64,000 bases of DNA from positions 93,198-157,197 of the forward strand of contig CANMLS010000008.1 of the NCBI GenBank assembly GCA_947498785.1. The letters are read 5' to 3'. Positions 58,201 to 64,000 of the stretch are shown one piece after another; positions within the stretch are counted from its first letter, which is position 1, and every line of letters begins with the position of its first letter. The notes below the pieces were generated by a model. The model worked only from the letters and a program-made list of their open reading frames with translations. It searched no databases and was not told the DNA's origin. Both the position numbers and the translations under genes were made by a program. Source of the stretch: an uncultured Aquimarina sp. GTDB taxonomy: Bacteria; Bacteroidota; Bacteroidia; Flavobacteriales; Flavobacteriaceae.

Positions 58201-60087
58201 TATTTAGAAATTTTACCAGATACAAGAGTTACACATGGTGATCCATTAATTGCTGGTGAAAACTTTAGTAATGTGGCAGGTCAACTTACCATTGTAAATT
58301 ACAAAGTGAAGTTTACAAGTGCTGGTAGATATTTTGTTTGGGTACGTGCTCATTCTACGGGGACAGAAGATAATGGAGTACATGTTGGACTTAATGGAAC
58401 ATGGCCTGCATCAGGAAATAGAATGCAATGGTGTAGTGGTAAAAATCAGTGGACCTGGGAAAGTAAACAACGTACTGCGGCAAATCACTGTGGCGAAGAA
58501 CGCAGAATCTATTTAGATATACCATCTGCTGGAGTACATACAATCTCATTTTCTTTAAGAGAGGACGGATTTGAAATGGACAAGTTTGTATTGTCTAAGA
58601 CCTATACAAAACCTACAGGTAATGGTCCAGCAGAAGTTTTGGTAGATTGTAATACTGGATCAGAAAACGCTAAGCCACAAGTAGGAATGACATCTCCTGC
58701 GAGCGGAACAACTTTTGGAATAGGTGAAGACATTACGCTTGGTGCAGAGGCATCAGATAGTGATGGTACAATATCTAAAGTTGAATTTTATATAGGAACG
58801 GACAAAGTTGGTGAAGATACAACCGCTCCTTATGAGATCACCACTACAATTGCTGATATAGGATCTTACAACGTTACTGCAAAAGCGACAGATGATAAAG
58901 GGGCTTCAACAACTTCTGCAAGTGTTGATATAGAAATAGAAGACAATACAATGCCTCCCGCAAGTACGGTTGATATTCCAGGAAATTTTGAAGCAGAAAG
59001 CTTTAGTATGAAGTCAGGAAGTGTAAGAATAGAAAATACTCCAGGAACCAATGGTAAAAATTTAGGCTTCATCAAAAATGGTGATTATGTTGAGTATAGT
59101 GCTAATGTACAATCTAGTGGAGAGTATACTATAGATATTTTTGCATCAAGTGCTGGTGTAGGAGGAACAATAGAAATTATTGAAGAAGGAACAGTAGTTG
59201 GTACCGTTGATATACCAGTCAATAGTCAATGGAATGATTACAAAAAATATGCTGTAAATGTATTGCTTTCTACAGGAGAAAAGACCCTAGAATTAGCGTT
59301 CAAAGGAGAAACAGGATTCTTATTCAATGTAGATAAAATCGTGACTACCAAAATAGCTGTTCCTGTAGAGCAAACCATCACGCTCTCACCAATTCAAGAT
59401 GCATATTTACAAGGAGCCACAGGACATAATAATGGATTGGTTCGAATAGAACAAAATAAGAGAACAGGATATTTGATGTTTGACCTTTCGTCTATTAATG
59501 GTACTATAACTAAGGCAGAATTAAAGTTTAAAGTAAATTCTGACTCAGGTAATGGTAATCTTAATATACATAAAGGAAGTTCTAATACCTGGACAGAAGC
59601 AAATTTATCCAATACCAATAAACCATCTGCAGGAGTTATATTAGGAAGTCTAAACTCTACTTATGGATTAGGTAATGTAAAAACAATACCTCTTAGTGAA
59701 GGATCAATATCTAGAGATACATTATCGTTAGTACTTAGTTTGACTTCAGGAGATGATTTTGCATTTGCATCAAAAGAAAATGCATCTAATACTCCTCCAC
59801 AATTGGTAATTACCTATGAAGGAGCAAAACTACAAAGTTTGGTTAGTGAAAAGAAAAATACAATTAGTATTTTTCCAAATCCTGTAGTAGATATAGTGAA
59901 TATATCAGGAGTATCTAATGGATCTAGAATTACAATCTTTAATTCAATCGGACTATTAAAAAAGGAGATACAATTAAAAGATGATCAAAACTCAATAAAT
60001 ATTCAGGATTTACCTTCTGGGTATTATATTTTGAATGTAATGAATGCTAACAAAGTTATCTCAAGAGCCAAAATTGTTAAACAATAA
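55255..60087 (+). CDS. DUF5060/DUF4038-type glycoside hydrolase with multiple CBM-like modules and T9SS sorting domain
   Basis: I choose ATG 55255 because it gives a normal signal peptide (MKLTKLNFLTVFFLF...ANAQ); an ATG at 55213 would add 14 residues. An N-terminal DUF5060 beta domain (about 25-130, RWHKVTLTFEGPN) precedes a TIM-barrel-like catalytic part (about 150-540: YVGEHYLRH, VVSFLTWNTGGDDG, FGHHLALNWNITEET, VVANDEQG) and a C-terminal collagen-binding-2-like cap (to about 610). This resembles apiosidase/GH140-related enzymes; the substrate is unknown. Then come a CBM96/DNRLRE-like module (about 622-765), two further beta-sandwiches (773-920; 927-1125), a Big_7 unit (1137-1230), a CBM6 (1235-1360), a second CBM96-like module (1379-1525) and a sorting domain (IFPNPVVDIVNIS). 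It likely trims non-cellulosic wall glycans. Confidence 0.82.
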   Translation: MKLTKLNFLTVFFLFGLIANAQTPEGELKRWHKVTLTFEGPNTSEKANPNPFSDFRLDVTFTHQTSNVSYTVPGYYAACGNAENNSCSSGNKWRVHFTPGDIGAWDWSVSFKSGSNVAINGGGSDAGFMDGSTGSFTIEESDKSGRDFRSKNLGKLKYVGEHYLRHAGTNPETPNGPWFVKAGADSPENALNYVDFDATPNFTNNLNKRGNKTWQPHQRDYVATDASEYTWDSGKGTEILGMINYLSGEGANVVSFLTWNTGGDDGAVFPHILRGTIADYEANGGNRGAQWNKMHKDRFDVSKLAQWEKMMEYADKKGVYLHFKTMETENDNFMDGNSFGRERKLYYRELIARFGHHLALNWNITEETTLPDNVVKLTASYIKDLDPYENHIVIHTYPGQQDERYNPLLGNNSVLTGASIQTGKNKVHNDVRRWVEKSKNAGRKWVVANDEQGSATEGIRVSDKQVRDDVLWGTLLAGGAGVEYYSGYTNDDGDINNIDQRKRGKKYKEGGYALNFFNEYLQPYMIDMVSSDGVTSDGNDYVFAKAGNVYAVYRPNGGSTGLSLPSGNNNYNVQWYNPRSGGDLTTKTTLGSNLVAPDNNDWVALITSKEAGGCDNTEIATSSQDAYLQGTTRFNTADLRIESGNRVSYIKFTAPSTTETVTGVKLELTVSTDNGNGLIEIFKGSSNDWTEENLSNSNKPEEGTKIGSLNTTYSIGQSYQWDLSEIEPGETVSLIIKQTGGNDVSFHSKEGATAPKLIFELDCPDEGNNGSGNCGTVTMSGTSDFPTLSVAGFSPAYKDDARNAIAINAAQYKDKFAAIESTFEGETGKYDIKLTTLTEVDGESSYRVSIDGTIVGEFKNPTTTIDYTESGTTFKDIEVNNGATIRVEFNSHTNGNIPEENGTAFSRGRWTALDFICQRGEGNEGEGCVALESNGVVAVEAEHFASQEKTGKRKWYVLDETTTGTPTPDPDSNHANGASSGGYLEILPDTRVTHGDPLIAGENFSNVAGQLTIVNYKVKFTSAGRYFVWVRAHSTGTEDNGVHVGLNGTWPASGNRMQWCSGKNQWTWESKQRTAANHCGEERRIYLDIPSAGVHTISFSLREDGFEMDKFVLSKTYTKPTGNGPAEVLVDCNTGSENAKPQVGMTSPASGTTFGIGEDITLGAEASDSDGTISKVEFYIGTDKVGEDTTAPYEITTTIADIGSYNVTAKATDDKGASTTSASVDIEIEDNTMPPASTVDIPGNFEAESFSMKSGSVRIENTPGTNGKNLGFIKNGDYVEYSANVQSSGEYTIDIFASSAGVGGTIEIIEEGTVVGTVDIPVNSQWNDYKKYAVNVLLSTGEKTLELAFKGETGFLFNVDKIVTTKIAVPVEQTITLSPIQDAYLQGATGHNNGLVRIEQNKRTGYLMFDLSSINGTITKAELKFKVNSDSGNGNLNIHKGSSNTWTEANLSNTNKPSAGVILGSLNSTYGLGNVKTIPLSEGSISRDTLSLVLSLTSGDDFAFASKENASNTPPQLVITYEGAKLQSLVSEKKNTISIFPNPVVDIVNISGVSNGSRITIFNSIGLLKKEIQLKDDQNSINIQDLPSGYYILNVMNANKVISRAKIVKQ

Positions 60088-60106
60088 GAAAAAAGATTGA
60101 ACTAGT

Positions 60107-60137
60107 AAAAGGGGAGCTATTTAGCTTCCCTTTTTTT
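60107..60137 (+). terminator. Terminator closing the polysaccharide-degradation cluster
   Basis: AAAAGGGGAGCT pairs with AGCTTCCCTTTT (one G-T step) around ATTT, followed by TTTTTTT. Confidence 0.8.
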
Positions 60138-60192
60138 ATGGGTTTTATTGAATAAAATAAAAGAGGTTATAATAAATATTTGTTAAAGAAGC

Positions 60193-60243
60193 AACCCTTT
60201 GTTTTTTCAATTGTCCTTGAGATATAAAAACTACCAAAGGGTT
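60193..60243. promoter_or_regulatory. Inverted repeat upstream of the second TonB receptor
   Basis: AACCCTTTG (60193-60201) and CAAAGGGTT (60235-60243) are separated by 33 bases, 70 bp before the ATG at 60313. Possible regulator site; the same nonamer pair forms the terminal stem of the candidate small RNA at 18911-18939. Confidence 0.3.
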
Positions 60244-60312
60244 CAACTTATCAATTTGTAGAAAAAGAATAATTGGACCTCATCAATTAAAACGTTGTAA
60301 AAACAAATAAAC

Positions 60313-62727
60313 ATGCTTCAAAATTCAAAATTTAAAGATCAAGGAACTAGGGTCTACATTCTTATTATGTCTTGCCTTACTATGTTTTTGGTAAATACAA
60401 ATGTAAATGCTCAGGAGAGTTACAGTTTAAGTGGTACGGTTAAAGACTTCAATAATGGAGAAACTCTCTTTGGCGCCTCTGTTTTTTTTAAAGGAACCTC
60501 AATTGGGGTAATTACCAACGAGTATGGATTTTACTCTATTACAGCTCCAAAAGGAAACTATACATTGGTGGTTTCTTATGTTGGATATACAGAAATGAGT
60601 AAAGAAATAATACTAGATAAAAATCAAAAAATAAATTTTGATGTTACAGAATCCTCTACACAATTAGACGAGGTTATTATCAAAAGTGAAGAATCAGAGC
60701 GTGTAAGCCTCAGAAAACCAGAAATGAGTGTCTCTAAGCTCAATATCAAGACAGTAAAACAAATGCCAGTGGTATTAGGAGAAGTTGATATTGTAAAATC
60801 TATTCAGATGCTCCCAGGGGTAACCAGTAATGGTGAAGGTTCTAGCGGATTTCATGTAAGAGGTGGTGCAGCAGATCAAAATTTGGTATTACTTGATGAG
60901 GCTATAATTTATAATACCTCTCATTTATTAGGGTTCTTTTCAATCTTTAATGCAGATGCCATTAAGGATATTAAATTATATAAAGGAGGAATTCCTGCTC
61001 GTTTTGGCGGTAGAACATCTTCTGTTTTAGATGTTCGTCAAAAGGATGGAAATAATAAGAACTTTGCCCTTACGGGTGGGATTGGATTAATTTCTAGTCG
61101 AATTGCAGCCGAAGGACCGATGTTTAATGATAAAGGTTCTTTTCTGGTCGCAGGTAGAGGATCATATTTGGATCTTATCTTAAAAGCAGCAGGAGAGGAA
61201 AACACTGTAGGGTTTTATGATGTAAACCTTAAAACCAACTATAGCTTAAGCGAAAATAACAAACTATACTTGTCTGGATATTATGGTAGAGACACCTTCA
61301 AGTTTGGAGATAATTTTAAAACCAGTTACGGAAACATTTCAGGAAACTTAAGATGGAATCACATTTTTAATGATAAATTGTTTTCAAACCTATCTCTTAT
61401 TTATAGTAAATATGATTATGACTTGGATATAGCAGAACAAGAATTTGAATGGATTTCATCAATTAATAACTACAATGCCAAATATGATCTTAAGTATTAT
61501 GCAACGGATAAATTTAAACTAGATTTTGGAGTTAGTGGCATCTATTATGATTTTGACCCAGGACAAGTAGAACCAACATCAGAAAATTCATCAGTGAATC
61601 CTTTAAAATTAGATCAAAAAAGAGCTCTGGAGACTGGAGTATATGTAAATGCAGAGCATAAGCTTAGTGATAAACTCTCTGTACAATATGGAGTTAGATA
61701 TAGTGCTTTTAGTAGATTAGGAGGGCAGGCATTGGTAGATTATGAAAATGATCAACCCGTTGTATATAATGAGACTTTAGGGATTTATGAAAGAGGAACA
61801 GAAATAGGAGAAACCGATTTTAAGAAAAGCGAAAGTATCAAGAGTTTTGGCAATTTTGAGCCTAGAGCATCCTTAGCATATCAGTTAAATGAATATTCTT
61901 CTGTAAAAATGGGATATTCTAGAGTTGCCCAATACATTCATTTATTATCAAACACAACCGCAGTTACTCCTCTAGATGTTTGGACTCCAAGTGGAAAATA
62001 TATAAAACCTCAATTATCAGATCAATACGCATTAGGGTATTTTAGAAATTTTAAAGATAAAATGTATTCACTAGAAGTAGAAGCCTATTATAAAACTACA
62101 GACAATAGGATAGACTATATCGACGGTTCTGATTTGATAGGAAATAATACTATTGAAACCGAAATTTTGAATGGAGAATCCAGAGCTTATGGATTAGAGT
62201 TTTTACTTCGTAAAAACGAAGGAGACTTCACAGGGTGGTTAGCATATACGGTATCAAAATCAGAACAACGAACCCTTGGCGATAATGCAGGTGGGCCAGG
62301 TATTAATAACGGAGATTGGTATAATACAGCATATGATAGAACACATGATGTTTCACTTACAGGATCGTATAAATTAAGTGATAAATGGACTTTTGGAGCA
62401 AATCTGGTTTTTCAAACAGGAAGGCCAGTAACCTACCCTAATGGTCAGTTTGAGTATGAAGGACTATCCATAGCCACCTACGCAGATCGAAACTCTGATC
62501 GTTTACCAGCATACCATAGACTTGATATTTCTGCAACGTATAGACCTAATAGAAAATCCAATAAAAGATGGAAAGGAGAGTGGGTCTTTGGAATTTATAA
62601 TGTATATAATCAGAAAAATGCGGCCTCAATCTCTTTTGGTCAAAATATAGAAACCGGAGCAAACGAAGCAACACGAACAGCAATTTTTGGGATAGTGCCT
62701 TCTGTAACGTATAACTTTAAATTTTAA
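60313..62727 (+). CDS. TonB-dependent receptor with carboxypeptidase-like N-terminal domain
   Basis: The 804-residue protein has a signal peptide (ending NVNAQ), a carboxypeptidase-regulatory-like domain (about 40-125: GTVKDFNNGETLFGASVFFKG), a plug (about 140-235: SSGFHVRGGAADQNLVLLDE) and a barrel ending VPSVTYNFKF. It imports an unknown substrate across the outer membrane. It is not a SusC in the strict sense: no SusD follows, but a DUF4249 lipoprotein gene begins just after the stop. TonB receptor/DUF4249 pairs recur in Bacteroidota. Whether it serves uptake of products from the cellulase cluster is open; only position suggests it. Confidence 0.88.
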   Translation: MLQNSKFKDQGTRVYILIMSCLTMFLVNTNVNAQESYSLSGTVKDFNNGETLFGASVFFKGTSIGVITNEYGFYSITAPKGNYTLVVSYVGYTEMSKEIILDKNQKINFDVTESSTQLDEVIIKSEESERVSLRKPEMSVSKLNIKTVKQMPVVLGEVDIVKSIQMLPGVTSNGEGSSGFHVRGGAADQNLVLLDEAIIYNTSHLLGFFSIFNADAIKDIKLYKGGIPARFGGRTSSVLDVRQKDGNNKNFALTGGIGLISSRIAAEGPMFNDKGSFLVAGRGSYLDLILKAAGEENTVGFYDVNLKTNYSLSENNKLYLSGYYGRDTFKFGDNFKTSYGNISGNLRWNHIFNDKLFSNLSLIYSKYDYDLDIAEQEFEWISSINNYNAKYDLKYYATDKFKLDFGVSGIYYDFDPGQVEPTSENSSVNPLKLDQKRALETGVYVNAEHKLSDKLSVQYGVRYSAFSRLGGQALVDYENDQPVVYNETLGIYERGTEIGETDFKKSESIKSFGNFEPRASLAYQLNEYSSVKMGYSRVAQYIHLLSNTTAVTPLDVWTPSGKYIKPQLSDQYALGYFRNFKDKMYSLEVEAYYKTTDNRIDYIDGSDLIGNNTIETEILNGESRAYGLEFLLRKNEGDFTGWLAYTVSKSEQRTLGDNAGGPGINNGDWYNTAYDRTHDVSLTGSYKLSDKWTFGANLVFQTGRPVTYPNGQFEYEGLSIATYADRNSDRLPAYHRLDISATYRPNRKSNKRWKGEWVFGIYNVYNQKNAASISFGQNIETGANEATRTAIFGIVPSVTYNFKF

Positions 62728-62812
62728 AGTGATGAAATATAGGCATTATACAAACCAAAACAAGCATTTTAGAATTTCACTCGAGACTAAAAAAATGATA
62801 AAACATAAACAA

Positions 62813-63655
62813 ATGAAAACATATTTAGCGACCATTATAGCATTGTTTGCTATAGTCTTTACATCATGTGAAGATGTAATAGATGTAGATGTACAAACCG
62901 CACCCGCCAGATTAACTATCGAAGCTTCATTAGATTGGGAAAAAAGAACTACAGGAAATAATCAGACGATAAAATTAAGTACCTCTACCCCGTTTTTTGA
63001 CACAAACTCGAATACTGGTGTAACAGGGGCTTCTGTAAAAGTTACGAATGATACCAATGGAACCGAGTTTATCTTTGTCGATCAAAATAATGGAGAATAT
63101 ACCACTTCAGATTTTGTACCAATACTTAATCAATCGTATACTTTAGAAGTTGTGTATAATGGTGAAAACTATACAGCTACAGAAACATTAATGCCAGTAG
63201 CAGATATCAAAGAGGTTAATCAATCCACAGAAAAAGGTTTTGATGATGAGGCTCTAGAGGTGAATATATTTTTTGATGACCCAGAGGATGAAGACAATTT
63301 TTATCTTTTTAGATTCAAGGAAGAAGGAGATCTTTTAGCAGAGTTCGAAGATTTTGATGATGAATTTTCAAACGGAAGAGAAATTCCCTGGCATTATGAA
63401 AAAGAAGGAGATGAGGATACCAATTCTGGAGAATTTACTTCAGGAGATGTGGTAAATATTGACTTGTATGGTATTTCTGAAGGGTATTATAATTACATAA
63501 GAATACTCATAGAACAATCAGAAGGGTTAGGTCTTTTTAGTGCAACCCCTGTTGCTTTAAAAGGAAATTGTATTAATATAGATAATGAAGAGAATTACGC
63601 GAATGGATATTTTAGATTGACACAAGTTGAACGAGTACAGTATACTTTTGAGTAA
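62813..63655 (+). CDS. DUF4249 lipoprotein, partner of the TonB receptor
   Basis: I place the start at ATG 62813, which gives a typical lipoprotein signal (TIIALFAIVFTSCEDVIDVDV); in-frame ATGs at 62729 and 62795 would add charged residues in front. The mature protein has the DUF4249 pattern: DVQTAPARLTIEASLDW, a carbohydrate-like TGASVKVTND block, YTLEVVYNGENYTATETLMP, and an acidic middle (DDPEDEDNFYLFRF). The function of the family is unknown; by analogy with SusD it may sit on the receptor at the outer membrane. About 280 residues, slightly short but apparently complete, ending close to the insertion sequence. Confidence 0.82.
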   Translation: MKTYLATIIALFAIVFTSCEDVIDVDVQTAPARLTIEASLDWEKRTTGNNQTIKLSTSTPFFDTNSNTGVTGASVKVTNDTNGTEFIFVDQNNGEYTTSDFVPILNQSYTLEVVYNGENYTATETLMPVADIKEVNQSTEKGFDDEALEVNIFFDDPEDEDNFYLFRFKEEGDLLAEFEDFDDEFSNGREIPWHYEKEGDEDTNSGEFTSGDVVNIDLYGISEGYYNYIRILIEQSEGLGLFSATPVALKGNCINIDNEENYANGYFRLTQVERVQYTFE

Positions 63656-63675
63656 TTTTAGGATCAAAATCTTTA

Positions 63676-64000
63676 TAATACTCCCCATTTTTAAGACAGC
63701 TACTTAAATTGTAAATTTAATGCTGTACATATGAAAAAATCGAGAAGAAAATTTAGTTCTGCATTCAAAGCAAAGGTTGCTTTGGAAGCTATCAAAGATC
63801 AACTTACTTTGCAAGAAATTGCTTCAAAGTTTGACATCCATCCTGCCCAAATATCCACTTGGAAACGAGAGTTTATAGAAAATTCTTCAAAAGCTTTTGA
63901 CTCAAAAACCAAAACAGAGGAAGCAGATAAGGAAAAAAGCGTTCTTTATAGTAAAATTGGTCAACTACAGGTTGAGAATGATTTTTTAAAGAAAGTCTTG
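63676..64000 (+). mobile_element. Left part of an IS3-family insertion sequence (runs off the window)
   Basis: The left end is put near 63676, where a terminal-repeat-like TAATACTCCCCATTTTT begins about 20 bp after the DUF4249 stop; the exact end cannot be fixed without the right end. The transposase orfA starts 55 bp inside. Confidence 0.7.
63731..64000 (+). CDS. IS3-family transposase OrfA (3' end outside window)
   Basis: Ninety residues are visible, starting MKKSRRKFSSAFKAKVALEAI. The N-terminal helix-turn-helix (LTLQEIASKFDIHPAQISTWKREF) binds the terminal repeats, and the following coiled part (VLYSKIGQLQVENDFLKKVL) is the leucine-zipper region typical of IS3 OrfA. In intact elements a programmed frameshift joins it to the DDE catalytic OrfB, which would lie to the right of the window. 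Confidence 0.92.
   Translation, partial: MKKSRRKFSSAFKAKVALEAIKDQLTLQEIASKFDIHPAQISTWKREFIENSSKAFDSKTKTEEADKEKSVLYSKIGQLQVENDFLKKVL

Noticed and set aside
32688..60087. Cellulosome or SusCD-type PUL
   Set aside because: No dockerin, cohesin or SLH pattern was seen, and neither of the two TonB receptors is followed by a SusD. The repeats between domains are PKDs.
60193..60243. Fourth copy of the candidate small RNA
   Set aside because: Only the AACCCTTTG/CAAAGGGTT arms agree with copy 1; the central AGTTGAGTTTGTG block and the outer arms are missing.
1..64000. CRISPR arrays, tRNA and rRNA genes
   Set aside because: No regularly spaced repeats of 25-40 bp and no cloverleaf or rRNA-like sequence were noticed on either strand.

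Overview
The window reads as a chromosomal piece of a marine-type Bacteroidota, most likely Flavobacteriaceae and Aquimarina-like. The DNA is AT-rich, promoters of the TTTG-N19-TAnnTTTG kind can be seen, lipoproteins end their signals in ISC/SSC, and many secreted proteins carry a C-terminal type IX secretion (T9SS) sorting domain with an NPxP motif. Species assignment is inference.

Region 1 (1-1.9 kb) is a small accessory patch. It holds the tail of an unidentified gene, a 41-residue Gly/Asp/Cys peptide ORF with its own terminator, a lipoprotein and a 69-residue ORF, bracketed by a perfect 50-bp direct repeat. Region 2 (1.9-18.6 kb) is housekeeping: START-domain protein, PfkB sugar kinase, PurF-like amidotransferase, Mn-type superoxide dismutase, AddA-like helicase/nuclease, OmpA-family protein, AddB-like nuclease and alpha/beta hydrolase. 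It ends with a metal-type module: a small CxxC/His protein, a ZnuD-like TonB receptor and a lipoprotein. Region 3 (18.6-31.1 kb) is mixed: a gene relic, three copies of a terminator-ended intergenic element (candidate small RNA), a beta-propeller histidine kinase with a LytTR regulator, a duplicated 340-360 bp segment around a lipoprotein gene, a broken DUF1080/T9SS gene, a porin-like barrel and a TPR-HTH regulator.

Region 4 (31.1-60.1 kb) is the centre of interest: six consecutive plus-strand genes for very large T9SS-secreted proteins aimed at crystalline plant polysaccharide. They are GH9-CBM3-PKDx3; a 1,868-residue GH9-CBM3-PKD-GH48 fusion (CelA-like logic); a GH5 endoglucanase; a 2,316-residue protein joining beta-propellers, a two-CxxCH cytochrome-peroxidase-like segment, a CBM3 and PKDs; a GH5 mannanase-like enzyme with two CBM3s; and a DUF5060-type hydrolase with CBM6/CBM96-like modules. 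No SusC/SusD pair and no dockerin or cohesin is visible. Four of the six proteins share a ~125-residue module (CxFxTP...GGPDL...IYFS...C) that I cannot assign. The first two genes share a 1,189-bp block that looks identical. Most genes have their own terminator, and the two GH9 genes share a duplicated promoter-like element.

Region 5 (60.1-64 kb) has a TonB receptor/DUF4249 lipoprotein pair and the start of an IS3-family element that runs off the window. Taken together, region 4 looks like a free-enzyme, surface- or medium-released cellulase system in which endo- and exo-hydrolysis are fused in one chain and a cellulose-binding cytochrome may add a redox step.
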